From the NCBI RefSeq assembly GCF_001717955.1, contig NZ_CP014168.1, forward strand, positions 620,001-684,000: a stretch of DNA of 64,000 bases. Reading direction: 5' to 3'. How positions within the stretch are numbered: position 1 is the stretch's first letter; the number at the start of each line of letters is the position of its first letter. The translations under genes and the position numbers were made by a program. Shown here one piece after another: positions 1-8,877 of this stretch. Origin of the DNA: Sphingomonas panacis (GTDB taxonomy: Bacteria > Pseudomonadota > Alphaproteobacteria > Sphingomonadales > Sphingomonadaceae). The notes beneath the pieces were generated by a model. That model saw only the letters and a list, made by a program, of their open reading frames with translations. It searched no databases and had not been told where the DNA came from.

Positions 1-2158
1 GCTTGACGAGTCGTTCGGCGAATGCCTGGGTGATGCCGTTGGCGCGCATGCCGCTGACCAGCTTCTCGTTGAACTTGCCGACCCCGCCGGTCATCTTGAA
101 GGTCGCCATCGCGCGGCGGAGTTGATCGGCCTCGGCGGCGGTGAAACCCGCGCCGACGATCGCGACCTGCATCGCCTGTTCCTGAAACAACGGCACGCCA
201 AGCGTCTTTTCCAGCACCGCCTCAAGCGCGGCATTGGGGTAGCTGACCCTCTCCTTGCCCTCGCGGCGCTTGAGATAGGGATGCACCATGTCGCCCTGGA
301 TCGGCCCCGGCCGCACGATCGCGACTTCGATGACGAGATCGTAGAATTCTTTGGGCTTCATGCGCGGCAGCATCGACATTTGCGCACGGCTCTCGATCTG
401 GAACACGCCGAGCGTATCGGCGCGCTGGATCATGTCGTAGGTGCCGGGATCATCGGTCTGCAGCGCGCCCGACGCCATGTCGAGATCGAGGCCTTTGTGC
501 TCGCGTAACAGATCGAAGCAGCGCCGCATGCAGCCGAGCATACCGAGGCCGAGGATATCGACCTTCATGAAGCCGAGTTCCTCGATATCGCCCTTTTCCC
601 ATTCGATCACACGCCGATCCACCATCGCGGCGGGTTCGATCGGCACGAGCTCATCGAGCCGGTCGCGGGTCAGCACGAAGCCGCCGGGATGCTGCGAGAG
701 ATGGCGCGGCGTGCCGATCAACTGTGTGGCGAGATCGAGTGCGAGCGCGAGACGCGGCTCGGTCTTGTCTAGGTTGAGCGCCTCGACATGCGCGTCGGGC
801 ACGCCCTCGCTCGACCAGCCCCAGATCTGGCTGGCAAGCCCGGCCGTCATGTCCTCGGGCAGACCCAGCGCCTTGCCGACCTCGCGGATGCTGCCGCGCG
901 AGCGGAAGCGGCTGACCACGGCGGTCAGTGCGGCATGCTGCGCACCATAGGTCTCGTAAATCCACTGAATGACGCGCTCGCGCTGCTCATGCTCGAAATC
1001 GACATCGATATCGGGCGGCTCGTGGCGATCCTTGTTGATGAAGCGTTCGAACAGCAGCTTGCGCTCGACCGGGTCGATCGAGGTGATGTTCAAGACATAG
1101 CAGATCACCGAATTCGCGGCCGAACCGCGCCCCTGACACAAAATGCGCTGAGCGCGGGCATAGGCCATGATCGAATTCACGGTCAGGAAATAGGGCGCGT
1201 AGCCCATCTCGCCGACCAGCCCGAGTTCGTGTTCGAGCAATTCGGTATAGGCGCGTGGCGGATTTCCATCGAATTTCCGCGCGAGTGCCGTGCGGGCGAG
1301 ATGTTCGAGCGCGGCCTGCGGCGAGCGTCCGCTGAGCACGACCTCATCGGGATATTGATAATCGAGATCGCGCGGGGAGAAAGTGCAGCGCTCGACGACC
1401 GCCTCGACGGCGGCGAGCGCGTGGCGGTGGTGGCGGAAGCGGCGCGCCATCTCCTCGGGGCTTTTGAGATGCCGGTCGGCGCTGCGTTCGCGACGGAAAC
1501 CAAGTTCGTCGATCGTGCATTTCTCACGGATCGCGGTGACGACGTCCTGCAACATGCGGCGCTCGGGCAGGTCGTAAAGCACGTCCCCGGTCACGATCGG
1601 CGAAAGACCGAAGCGGCGCGCGCTGTCGGCAAGGGCGTGCAGTCGCCGGGCCTCGCCGGGGCGACGATGCTGGGTCAGGCACAAATGGCCGCGCTCGCGA
1701 TCGAAGATATCCGCCATCCAGCGCAGTTGGTGCATGTCTCCGGTGTCGGCGAGGCCGGGAACGAGCGCGGCGACCAGCCCTTGCGCATGCGCGGCCACGT
1801 CTTCCCAATGCAGGAAGCATCGCCCTTTCTCGCCCTTTTGCGCATGGGCGCGCCCCTTGCCGAGTGTCAGCAAGCGCGTGAGCCGGCTCCACGCCGCGCG
1901 GTCTTCGGGCCAGACCAGTAGCGACGCGCCATCGACCAGATCGAGCCGGCAGCCGGGCACGAGGCGGATCGGCACGCCTCGCGCGGTGATCTCTTCAGCA
2001 GCCACAAGACCGCGCACAATCCCGCCGACCGAGTTGCGATCGACGATGCCGAGCGCGGGCATTCCGGCAAGCGCCGCAGCCTCGAACAGTTGCTCGGGTG
2101 ACGACGCGCCGCGCAGGAACGAATAATGCGTCGTGACCTGAAGTTCGCAGTACGTCAC
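1..2158 (-). CDS. dnaE2: Error-prone DNA polymerase DnaE2 (3' end beyond window)
   Basis: C-family DNA polymerase alpha subunit that performs SOS-induced mutagenic synthesis together with ImuB. About 719 N-terminal codons are present; the frame stays open to the left edge, so the C-terminal part is outside. The translation opens with [19 protein letters not shown], the usual start of the PHP domain. The polymerase catalytic motif PDIDVDF lies near position 1000 and the third catalytic aspartate is in [10 protein letters not shown] near 550. GTG at 2158 is chosen because a GAGG Shine-Dalgarno sits 8 bases upstream and family homology starts there. The gene begins 25 bases after the imuB stop, in the same SOS operon. 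Confidence 0.95.
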   Translation of the reverse strand, partial: MTYCELQVTTHYSFLRGASSPEQLFEAAALAGMPALGIVDRNSVGGIVRGLVAAEEITARGVPIRLVPGCRLDLVDGASLLVWPEDRAAWSRLTRLLTLGKGRAHAQKGEKGRCFLHWEDVAAHAQGLVAALVPGLADTGDMHQLRWMADIFDRERGHLCLTQHRRPGEARRLHALADSARRFGLSPIVTGDVLYDLPERRMLQDVVTAIREKCTIDELGFRRERSADRHLKSPEEMARRFRHHRHALAAVEAVVERCTFSPRDLDYQYPDEVVLSGRSPQAALEHLARTALARKFDGNPPRAYTELLEHELGLVGEMGYAPYFLTVNSIMAYARAQRILCQGRGSAANSVICYVLNITSIDPVERKLLFERFINKDRHEPPDIDVDFEHEQRERVIQWIYETYGAQHAALTAVVSRFRSRGSIREVGKALGLPEDMTAGLASQIWGWSSEGVPDAHVEALNLDKTEPRLALALDLATQLIGTPRHLSQHPGGFVLTRDRLDELVPIEPAAMVDRRVIEWEKGDIEELGFMKVDILGLGMLGCMRRCFDLLREHKGLDLDMASGALQTDDPGTYDMIQRADTLGVFQIESRAQMSMLPRMKPKEFYDLVIEVAIVRPGPIQGDMVHPYLKRREGKERVSYPNAALEAVLEKTLGVPLFQEQAMQVAIVGAGFTAAEADQLRRAMATFKMTGGVGKFNEKLVSGMRANGITQAFAERLVK

Positions 2159-2183
2159 CTGCCCGACCTCATCCGAACGGGCC

Positions 2184-4289
2184 TCATCCGAACGCGCCGT
2201 GGATGAACCAGGCGAGATCGCCGGTTTCCGGGCGCTCGCCGTCGCCGCGGCGGAACAGCCAGAAGCGGTGGCCGGCCTCGTCCTCGACGCGGAAATAGTC
2301 ACGTACCGAATCCGCCTCGGCGGTGCGTTGCCACCATTCGCCGAGGATTCGTTCCGGCCCATCGGCGCAGATGATGCGGTGAGTCTGGCCGCGCCACGTG
2401 AAGCGGCGCGGCGGCTGATCGGGCAGTTCGGCGATGACATGGTCGAGCCGTTCGGGCCGGCGCAGCAACCGTGCCGGGCGCGGCCAGCGCGGATGCCAGG
2501 GGTGGAGATCGACACCGCGGTCGAGCCTGCGGACATCGTCCGGTTTGAGCCGCGCGGCCGGGCGCGTCGCGTCGGCGAGCGGCGGCGCGGACGCGAGCGA
2601 GCGTTCGGGCACATCGCTCTCCACCGGCTGGATTCGCCACAGCCGGGCATCGCCGATCCGGTTGGCGAGCGCATCGACCAGGGGCGCGATATCGGCGGAG
2701 GTTTCCTCGAGCCGTTCCTCGAACGGCTGCGCGCCAAGCGGATCGGCCCGGCGGACGTGGAGGGCGAGCGTATCGATGCCGTAGCCGGGTGCGATCTCCT
2801 CGATGCGGCGGGTGATGAGGCACAGCATATGTGCAGCATCGCGGCTCGGCCGGGCGAGGCCGATGCGGAGATGCTGGGGCACGCCGTCGATCCGGTCGGC
2901 AACCAGTTCGATCATCCGCGCGCCCTTGCCGGCCTGCGTGAGCGCGGTGACGAGGTGCCGCATGAGCGTGCCCAGCCAATGTTCGATCGCTTCGGCGGTG
3001 GCGATCGGTTCGGCGAAACGCTGTACCACCGCGATCGGCTCGGGCGGGATGACGGGATCGAGCGGCTCGGCGATTCGGCCGCTCGCCTGATCGAGCCGGG
3101 TGACGAGCGCATCACCGAAGCGGCGGACGAGGGGGCCACGCGGCATCGCGGCGAGCTGACCGACCGTTTCGACGCCGAGATGGACGAGCGCGTCGATGGC
3201 AGCGGGATCGAGGCGGAGCGCCGCGAGGGGAAGCGGGGCGAGGGCTTCGGCGTGTTGGGCCGGCGGAACGATGACGACCCCGTCGCCGGGGCGACGATCC
3301 TGGAATCGCGCCATCGCCCATGCCGCGCCGGCAGTGTCCGCCACCGCGACTCGGGCGGTGTAGCCGAGCCGGGCGAGCAGCCGCACGATCCGGCGGGCCA
3401 TCGTCGCCTCGCCGCCGAACAGATGCGCGGTGCCGGTGATATCGAGCAACAATCCGTCCGCGCCCGACACTGCGGCGATCGGCGTCCAGCGGCGTGCCGC
3501 CGTCGTGGCGAGGCGCAGCAGATCGGCGGCGTCGCCGGTCGGATCGGCATCGCGGATGTCGAGACCCGGCACCAGCGCGCGCGCCTGGGTGATCGCCATG
3601 CCGGGGGTGAGGCCGAGCGCACGCGCCGCCGGGCAGGCGGCGGCGATGACGAGGCGGCTGCCGTGTTTGAGGCTGGTGACGAGGGGACGCACTTCCCCGT
3701 CCCCCCGCGAAAGCTGGGGTCCAGAATCGCGGGCGGGATCGCTTGTGGCTCTGGACCCCCGCTTGTGCGGGGGAGCGGATTGGCTCGGGCCGAGCGATTT
3801 CGGCAGCGCGCCGGGCGGCCGGAACGGCTGGCCGCCGGTCACCTCGTCGGGCGGCATCGCGCGGAACGGCGACGCCGCGGCTTCGCTGCGGCGGCCAAGC
3901 TCGCGCTGTGGCGGGCGCTGGTGGGCGGGGAGTGCCGCGATCTGCGCGGCGACGTTCGCCTTTCCATCGACATGCCCGCTCATGCGCGCGGCGGTATCCT
4001 CGCGTGCCCATTTCGCACCAGGACGCCAGCCGCCGCCGCGTGGCACCGAGCAGGCGACAGCGTGCTCGGCGGCGGCGGCTTCGGCGAGCGGGGCCGCGAT
4101 TCGGGCGAAGCCCGAGTCGTCGGACGGCGCTTCGCGGCGCCGGCTGGACGTGTCGCTGGGCGAAATAGCATCGCTATTTCGTCTCGCGACTACGTCACGC
4201 AGCTTCCACGTAGCTGTAGCGGTCCGCTCCATCCGCCGCAGCCGTTCGATCGGCCAGTCGGGCAGGTAGAGCGAGGCGACCCGTTTCAT
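2184..4289 (-). CDS. imuB: ImuB, Y-family polymerase-like SOS mutagenesis protein
   Basis: Catalytically degenerate Y-family polymerase homologue that bridges ImuA, the beta clamp and DnaE2. The protein starts [19 protein letters not shown] at ATG 4289, with GGAGG six bases upstream; a longer open frame to 4466 has no family support. At 701 aa it is longer than the roughly 500 aa usual for the family. The N-terminal third carries a low-complexity Arg/Pro/Ala stretch that includes the [15 protein letters not shown] block. It also carries an in-frame palindromic repeat at about residues 172-197 (bases 3698-3774). The palm and little-finger regions follow from [17 protein letters not shown]. Its start overlaps the end of imuA by 95 bases. 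Confidence 0.93.
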   Translation of the reverse strand: MKRVASLYLPDWPIERLRRMERTATATWKLRDVVARRNSDAISPSDTSSRRREAPSDDSGFARIAAPLAEAAAAEHAVACSVPRGGGWRPGAKWAREDTAARMSGHVDGKANVAAQIAALPAHQRPPQRELGRRSEAAASPFRAMPPDEVTGGQPFRPPGALPKSLGPSQSAPPHKRGSRATSDPARDSGPQLSRGDGEVRPLVTSLKHGSRLVIAAACPAARALGLTPGMAITQARALVPGLDIRDADPTGDAADLLRLATTAARRWTPIAAVSGADGLLLDITGTAHLFGGEATMARRIVRLLARLGYTARVAVADTAGAAWAMARFQDRRPGDGVVIVPPAQHAEALAPLPLAALRLDPAAIDALVHLGVETVGQLAAMPRGPLVRRFGDALVTRLDQASGRIAEPLDPVIPPEPIAVVQRFAEPIATAEAIEHWLGTLMRHLVTALTQAGKGARMIELVADRIDGVPQHLRIGLARPSRDAAHMLCLITRRIEEIAPGYGIDTLALHVRRADPLGAQPFEERLEETSADIAPLVDALANRIGDARLWRIQPVESDVPERSLASAPPLADATRPAARLKPDDVRRLDRGVDLHPWHPRWPRPARLLRRPERLDHVIAELPDQPPRRFTWRGQTHRIICADGPERILGEWWQRTAEADSVRDYFRVEDEAGHRFWLFRRGDGERPETGDLAWFIHGAFG
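3698..3774. repeat. Palindromic repeat (type A) inside imuB
   Basis: Inverted arms CCCCCGC (3702-3708) and GCGGGGG (3767-3773) enclose GGGGTCCAGA (3716-3725) and TCTGGACCCC (3750-3759). The motif resembles the intergenic pairs at 16401 and 26966, but here it lies inside an open reading frame without breaking it. Confidence 0.85.
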
Positions 4290-4950
4290 CGCATGCCTCC
4301 ATGATGGTTTCGAAAGGCTCGCCGCCACGCTGGCGGACCAGCGCGACGCGCCAGCAGGCGCGCCCGACCCCCTCGACCGGCAGCGGCTCCGATGGCGCGC
4401 TGCCGATCCGCCAGCGGGTGATCGCGGCGGAGGGCACATGGAGCGGGTTCCCCCCTTCGCGCGCATGCCGTTTGAGCAGCAGCGCGATCGTCTTGCCGCC
4501 CTCGGCGGCGAGTTGCAGGCGGCGGGTGTTGGGCATGGCGGCGCGCTTGACCTCGCCGATCACCGCGCCGAGACCACGGTGGCGCAGCCCCTCCTCCATC
4601 AGCGCGAGCACTTCGGCATCATCCGCCGCCTCCGCATACAGCACGCGCTCGGGATCGAGCCCGGCCTGGTACAGCCCCGGCGCGAACAGGTCGCGGCGGC
4701 GCACCACCCACAACACCGGCCCCCACGCCCGTGCGGCGGCACCCGCCATGAACAAGGTCGCGGCGGCATCGTCGCTCGGATCGGGGCTGGCGGCGGCGAC
4801 TTCGTGGAGCGAATCGAGCCGCAAGCCGCCGCTCGCGATTCGTCCGTCGAGCGCGGCCACGCCGAACGGCAGCACCGGGCGACGCTTGAGCCCGTCGCCC
4901 TGAATCGCCCGCAGGCTTTCGCGCAATTCTGCTATGGTGGCTGACGACAC
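4195..4950 (-). CDS. imuA: ImuA, RecA-like SOS mutagenesis accessory protein
   Basis: Small RecA-fold protein (251 aa) of the ImuA family, which is needed with ImuB for DnaE2-dependent mutagenesis in alphaproteobacteria. The core shows LPFGVAALDGRIASGGL and LHEVAA as in family members, and a C-terminal block with HAREGGNPLHVPSAAITRWR. Translation begins at GTG 4950. The last 95 bases overlap the start of imuB in another frame, which implies translational coupling. It is the first gene of the imuA-imuB-dnaE2 operon and lies just downstream of a perfect LexA box. Confidence 0.92.
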   Translation of the reverse strand: MSSATIAELRESLRAIQGDGLKRRPVLPFGVAALDGRIASGGLRLDSLHEVAAASPDPSDDAAATLFMAGAAARAWGPVLWVVRRRDLFAPGLYQAGLDPERVLYAEAADDAEVLALMEEGLRHRGLGAVIGEVKRAAMPNTRRLQLAAEGGKTIALLLKRHAREGGNPLHVPSAAITRWRIGSAPSEPLPVEGVGRACWRVALVRQRGGEPFETIMEACDETGRLALPARLADRTAAADGADRYSYVEAA

Positions 4951-4970
4951 GATTCGACTCGCTGCTAAGT

Positions 4971-4985
4971 GTTCCTATTTTGTTC
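4971..4985 (-). promoter_or_regulatory. LexA (SOS) box of imuA-imuB-dnaE2
   Basis: GTTCCTATTTTGTTC is an exact GTTC-N7-GTTC direct repeat, the known LexA-binding motif of alphaproteobacteria. It sits 20 bases upstream of the imuA start codon and 25 bases from the left end of the insertion sequence. Confidence 0.88.
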
Positions 4986-5010
4986 CGTTTAGCGTGCCTG
5001 AGTCAATGGC

Positions 5011-5029
5011 CTTCTCCCCTCCCTGGAAG
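5011..5029 (+). repeat. Left terminal inverted repeat of the IS
   Basis: CTTCTCCCCTCCCTGGAAG, identical to the complement of 6229-6247. Its G/C-tract composition is like the type C palindromes elsewhere in the window. Confidence 0.88.
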
Positions 5030-5119
5030 GGCAGGGGAATCGCATTTGGCGATGAGAGGGCTATCCAAGTTTGATAGATTGGATTCTGTAGTCTCTCCTG
5101 GGTTGCCGGGGAGATTGGT

Positions 5120-6223
5120 ATGCGCGGGTTCCGTGAGGTGTTCGATGTCGTGCCGGACCCACGACGTTCGAACAGCAGCCATGCTTTGCCGGATATCTTG
5201 CTGATCGCGTTCGCCGCGCTGCTGTGTGGGGCCGAGACATGCGTCGATATCGCCGAGTTCGGCGAGGCGAAGCGGGACTGTCTTGGCCAGTTCCTGAAGC
5301 TGGATCATGGAACGCCGAGCCACGACACGTTCAGCCGGGTCTTTCGCACGCTCGATCCGCCGTCGTTCGAGCGGGCGTTTCAGCGCTTCGTCAGTGCTTT
5401 TGCCGCAACGCTGGAGCGCCAGGGGATCGCCGGGCCAATCATTGCCATCGACGGCAAGTCGTTGCGGGGGGCCGTCGATAGCGCGCGCCGCACCATGCCT
5501 TTGCATCTGGTGAGCGCCTGGGCGGCCGATCATCGGCTGGTGCTGAGCCAGTGCCGCGCGCATAATCGCAGCGAAGTCACCGCGGCCCGCGAGATCATCG
5601 CCCTGCTCGACCTGACCGGCTGTACGGTTACCGCCGATGCGCTGCATGCCAGCCGCCGGACGGTCTCGGCGATACGGGCGCGCGGTGGCGACTATGCTCT
5701 GATCATCAAAGGCAATCGCGGACCGCTGCACGCCGCGATCCGGGATCTGCTCGCCGATCCCGACGCCGCACAGGCTGCCAGCACCAGCGAGACCGCGCAT
5801 GGCAGATACGAAGAGCGGCGGGCATGGGTCGTCCCCGCGCCCGCCGACTGGGCCGATCGATATGGCTTCGAGGGTCTGGGCGCCATCGTGCGGATCGACA
5901 GTCTGCGCCGCGTCAAAGGCGAGGAGCAAACCGACACCCGCTATGCCATCCTCTCCCGCTTCCTGCCGCCGCGCGAGGCGCTTCGGGTGATCAGGGCACA
6001 CTGGACGATCGAGAATCAGCAACACTGGCTGCTCGATGTCGCCTTCGGCGAAGATCGCATCCACACCCGATCCGATCACTGCGCCGAAAACCTCGCCCTC
6101 CTGCGAAGGCTCGCCCTCAACCTTCTCCAGCACGATCCAAGAAAGCTTTCCATCCGCGCCAAAATCAAACGCGCCGGATGGGATGACCACTACCTCGCAA
6201 CCCTCCTCCGCCAAATGCGATAG
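5120..6223 (+). CDS. ISAs1-family DDE transposase
   Basis: Intact 367-aa transposase that cuts and joins the IS ends. The N-terminal DDE_Tnp_1-associated segment is MRGFREVFDVVPDPRRSNSS. The first catalytic aspartate lies in IIAIDGKSLRG (about residue 112), the second in TADALHA, and the C-terminal active-site region in HWTIENQQHWLLDVAFGED. Length and motif order fit a full-length member, so the element is probably still functional. The stop is only 24 bp from the right IS end, whose inverted repeat reads partly into the last codons. Confidence 0.93.
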   Translation: MRGFREVFDVVPDPRRSNSSHALPDILLIAFAALLCGAETCVDIAEFGEAKRDCLGQFLKLDHGTPSHDTFSRVFRTLDPPSFERAFQRFVSAFAATLERQGIAGPIIAIDGKSLRGAVDSARRTMPLHLVSAWAADHRLVLSQCRAHNRSEVTAAREIIALLDLTGCTVTADALHASRRTVSAIRARGGDYALIIKGNRGPLHAAIRDLLADPDAAQAASTSETAHGRYEERRAWVVPAPADWADRYGFEGLGAIVRIDSLRRVKGEEQTDTRYAILSRFLPPREALRVIRAHWTIENQQHWLLDVAFGEDRIHTRSDHCAENLALLRRLALNLLQHDPRKLSIRAKIKRAGWDDHYLATLLRQMR

Positions 6224-6228
6224 CCCTG

Positions 6229-6247
6229 CTTCCAGGGAGGGGAGAAG
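6229..6247 (-). repeat. Right terminal inverted repeat of the IS
   Basis: Complement of 5011-5029. Its GGGAGGGGAGAAG stretch also occurs in the palindrome inside the E2 gene at 9328-9340. Confidence 0.88.
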
Positions 6248-6265
6248 CAGAGGGCCTAGCCAAGA

Positions 6266-6298
6266 CCGTTGAAATTTAATAACAACGGCGCATAAGAT
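6266..6298 (+). promoter_or_regulatory. Candidate bkd promoter with overlapping inverted repeat
   Basis: TTGAAA (6269-6274) and TAAGAT (6293-6298), 18 bases apart, resemble a sigma-70 promoter 48 bases before the bkdA1 ATG. The inverted repeat CCGTTG-N11-CAACGG (6266-6288) covers the -35 box and could be an operator. The IS ends 18 bases upstream. Confidence 0.5.
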
Positions 6299-6346
6299 GA
6301 TTTCGGGCGTTTCAACGAGCGTGCCGATGCGAATTGCGGAGTAGTG

Positions 6347-7633
6347 ATGCCAAGCGACCGTCCCGGCGCCAATCTTCCTCCCCTGTCCCTGTACGTGCCG
6401 GAGCCGCGCTTCCGGCCGGGCGATACGGTGGATTTCACCGAGGTTCCCGTGCCGCCCGCCGGGCAGGCGCGCAGGCCCGACACCGCCGAACCCGCCTCCG
6501 CGTTCACCGATCTCGCCTATGATCTCGTTCGCGTTCTCGATGCGGACGGCCAGGCGGTCGGCCCGTGGAATCCGCGGCTTTCGCCCGATACGCTGCGCGC
6601 CATGCTGCGCAGCATGGTGACGGTGCGCGCGTTCGACGAGCGCATGTTCCGCGCGCAGCGGCAGGGCAAGACCAGCTTCTATATGAAGTGCACCGGCGAG
6701 GAAGCGGTGGCGGTGTCCGCCGCCTTCGCGCTCGACCGCGACGACATGTGCTTCCCCTCGTACCGCCAGCAGGGCCTGCTGATCGCGCGCGGGTGGAGTC
6801 TGGTCGACATGATGAACCAGATCTATTCGAACAAGGGCGACCGGCTGCAGGGCAAGCAGCTCCCGATCATGTATTCGGTGCGCGACGCGAGCTTCTTCTC
6901 GATCTCGGGCAACCTCACCACGCAATATCCGCAAGCCGTGGGCTGGGCGATGGCGAGCGCCGCCAAGGGCGACACGCGGATCGCCGCCGCCTGGTGCGGC
7001 GAGGGATCGACCGCCGAGGGCGACTTCCACTCGGCCTGCACCTTCGCGAGCGTCTACCGCGCGCCGGTGATCTTCAACGTCGTCAACAACCAATGGGCGA
7101 TTTCGAGCTTCTCGGGGTTCGCCGGTGCCGAGGCCACCACCTTCGCGGCGCGCGCGATCGGCTATGGCATTGCCGGACTGCGGGTCGATGGCAACGATGC
7201 GCTCGCGGTGTACGCCGCGACCGCCTGGGCCGCCGAGCGCGCGCGCACCAACCAGGGGCCGACGCTGATCGAGCATTTCACCTACCGCGTCGAAGGCCAT
7301 TCGACCTCGGACGATCCCGGGCAATATCGCTCGGCCGGCGAAGCGAGCGCGTGGCCGCTCGGCGACCCGGTCACGCGGTTGAAGGATCACCTCATCGCGA
7401 TCGGCGAATGGGACGAGGAGCGCCACATCGCGCAGGACAAGGAGATCGCCGAAATGGTGCGTGCCGCGCAGAAGGAAGCCGAGGCCAACGGCATCCTCGG
7501 CCACGGTCTGCACCAGCCGCTCGACAGCCTGTTCGACGGCGTATTCGAGGAAATGCCGTGGCATTTGCGCGAGCAGCAGGCACAAATGCTGGCGGAAGAA
7601 ACCGCGAGCGGTCGCCCGTGGGCGCGCAAGTGA
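6347..7633 (+). CDS. bkdA1: Branched-chain 2-oxoacid dehydrogenase E1 alpha subunit
   Basis: Thiamine-diphosphate-dependent E1 alpha subunit (428 aa) of the complex that oxidatively decarboxylates the 2-oxoacids of Leu, Ile and Val. The ThDP motif begins GEGSTAEGDF near residue 218 and ends NVVNNQWAIS. YRVEGHSTSDDP near the C-terminus is the phosphorylation-loop region typical of the BCKDH rather than the pyruvate dehydrogenase E1 alpha. ATG 6347 is preferred over the GTG directly before it. It is the first gene of the bkd operon; E1 beta follows after a 202-base structured spacer. Confidence 0.93.
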   Translation: MPSDRPGANLPPLSLYVPEPRFRPGDTVDFTEVPVPPAGQARRPDTAEPASAFTDLAYDLVRVLDADGQAVGPWNPRLSPDTLRAMLRSMVTVRAFDERMFRAQRQGKTSFYMKCTGEEAVAVSAAFALDRDDMCFPSYRQQGLLIARGWSLVDMMNQIYSNKGDRLQGKQLPIMYSVRDASFFSISGNLTTQYPQAVGWAMASAAKGDTRIAAAWCGEGSTAEGDFHSACTFASVYRAPVIFNVVNNQWAISSFSGFAGAEATTFAARAIGYGIAGLRVDGNDALAVYAATAWAAERARTNQGPTLIEHFTYRVEGHSTSDDPGQYRSAGEASAWPLGDPVTRLKDHLIAIGEWDEERHIAQDKEIAEMVRAAQKEAEANGILGHGLHQPLDSLFDGVFEEMPWHLREQQAQMLAEETASGRPWARK

Positions 7634-7835
7634 GTTCCTTCTCCCCCGGTGGGAGTTCGAGGTCGGCCATGCCCCCGGCATGGCCTAAACGATGCGGGGC
7701 ATCGTTTACCTCGAACTGGTGGCCGAGCGCAGCGAAGTCGGATGAGGGGGAGTGTGTCTTCATCCCTTTCCCCCTCACCCTCCCACTCGACTGCGTCGAG
7801 CGGGCCCCTCCCTCTCCCACAAGGGGAGAGGGGCT
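7634..7835 (+). repeat. Mosaic of palindromic repeats between bkdA1 and bkdA2
   Basis: This spacer is almost wholly foldable. A hairpin CTCCC/GGGAG spans 7641-7655. A three-way junction spans 7654-7717. The hairpin CTCGAC-TGC-GTCGAG lies at 7786-7800, and a type C hairpin at 7811-7831 holds the Shine-Dalgarno of bkdA2. No ORF or promoter is evident in it. Confidence 0.85.
7654..7717 (+). repeat. Perfect three-way-junction palindrome
   Basis: AGTTCGAGG (7654-7662) pairs with CCTCGAACT (7709-7717). Inside are two perfect hairpins: GGCCATGCC-CCC-GGCATGGCC (7665-7685) and TAAACGATGC-GGG-GCATCGTTTA (7686-7708). Only two bases, 7663-7664, stay unpaired at the junction. Confidence 0.85.
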
Positions 7836-8876
7836 ATGAGCGAGAACATGACCGACACCCCAACCACCCGCATGAACATGATCCAGGCGATCAACTCGGC
7901 GATGGACGTGATGATGGATCGCGATCCCGCCGTCATCGTGATGGGCGAGGATGTCGGCTATTTCGGCGGCGTGTTCCGCGCGACCGCGGGGTTGCAGGCG
8001 AAATACGGCAAGACCCGCGTGTTCGACACGCCGATCACCGAATGCGGCATCATCGGCGTCGCGGTCGGGATGGGCGCATATGGCTTGCGGCCGGTGCCCG
8101 AGATCCAGTTCGCCGATTACATCTACCCAGCGCTCGACCAGTTGGTGAGCGAGGCGGCGCGGCTGCGCTATCGCTCGGCGGGTGAGTTCATCGCGCCGAT
8201 CACGGTGCGCTCGCCGTTCGGCGGGGGCATCTTCGGCGGGCAGACGCATTCGCAATCGCCCGAAGGCATCTTCACGCATGTCTCGGGCATCAAGACGGTG
8301 ATCCCGTCGACGCCCTATGACGCCAAGGGTCTGCTGATCGCGGCGATCGAGGATAACGATCCTACGCTCTTCTTCGAGCCAAAGCGGATCTACAACGGCC
8401 CGTTCGACGGGCATTGGGACCGGCCGACGCAGAACTGGTCGCAGCATCCCGCCGGCGCGGTGCCGGAAGGCTATTACAAGATCCCGCTCGGCAAGGCGAA
8501 CGTGGTGCGCGAAGGCGAGGCGCTGACCATCCTCGTCTACGGCACGATGGTGCATGTCGCGAGCGCGGTGGTGGCGGATGCGGGCGTCGATGCCGAGATC
8601 ATCGACCTGCGCACGCTCGTGCCGCTCGATATCGAGACGATCGAGGCATCGGTGAAGAAGACCGGGCGCTGCATGATCATCCACGAAGCGACACGCACCG
8701 GCGGGTTCGGCGCGGAACTGTCGGCGCTGGTGCAGGAGCGCTGCTTCTACCATCTCGAAGCGCCGATCGAACGCGTGACCGGCTTCGACACGCCCTACCC
8801 GCACAGCCTCGAATGGGCCTATTTCCCCGGCCCGGTGCGGATCGGCGAGGCGCTCAAGAAAGTGATGAAGGACTGA
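7836..8876 (+). CDS. bkdA2: Branched-chain 2-oxoacid dehydrogenase E1 beta subunit
   Basis: Transketolase-like E1 beta subunit (346 aa) that completes the ThDP site with E1 alpha. Typical motifs are MNMIQAINSAMDVMM, VMGEDVGYFGGVFRAT and the C-terminal swivel domain from LTILVYGTMVHVA. ATG 7836 is chosen because GGGGAGAGGGG lies just upstream and the alignment starts there; that Shine-Dalgarno is the 3' arm of a palindromic repeat. The E2 gene follows after one base. Confidence 0.94.
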   Translation: MSENMTDTPTTRMNMIQAINSAMDVMMDRDPAVIVMGEDVGYFGGVFRATAGLQAKYGKTRVFDTPITECGIIGVAVGMGAYGLRPVPEIQFADYIYPALDQLVSEAARLRYRSAGEFIAPITVRSPFGGGIFGGQTHSQSPEGIFTHVSGIKTVIPSTPYDAKGLLIAAIEDNDPTLFFEPKRIYNGPFDGHWDRPTQNWSQHPAGAVPEGYYKIPLGKANVVREGEALTILVYGTMVHVASAVVADAGVDAEIIDLRTLVPLDIETIEASVKKTGRCMIIHEATRTGGFGAELSALVQERCFYHLEAPIERVTGFDTPYPHSLEWAYFPGPVRIGEALKKVMKD

Positions 8877-8877
8877 T

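Larger units (their letters stand above)
5011..6247 (+). mobile_element. Complete insertion sequence, ISAs1 family
   Basis: A 1,237-bp element bounded by inverted repeats: 19 bp perfect (CTTCTCCCCTCCCTGGAAG at 5011-5029, its complement at 6229-6247), extended imperfectly inward to the shared ATCGCATTTGG block. It carries one intact transposase gene. No clean target duplication is visible in the flanks (GCCTGAGTCAA on the left, GCCTAGCCAAG on the right). It lies between the imuA SOS box and the bkd promoter and interrupts neither. Confidence 0.9.

Noticed and set aside
2184..4289. imuB as a frameshifted pseudogene because of its length
   Set aside because: One frame covers all expected blocks, including the [15 protein letters not shown] region and palm domain, with no break.
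2199..4304. A 701-codon plus-strand frame opposite imuB
   Set aside because: Mirror of the imuB codon pattern, without homology or a ribosome-binding site.
4998..6260. Target-site duplication around the IS
   Set aside because: GCCTGAGTCAA and GCCTAGCCAAG are only similar, so no true duplication can be claimed; the flanks may have diverged or rearranged.
5003..7681. An 892-codon minus-strand frame over the IS and bkdA1
   Set aside because: Antisense to the transposase and E1 alpha, crossing the IS boundary; no domain is recognisable.
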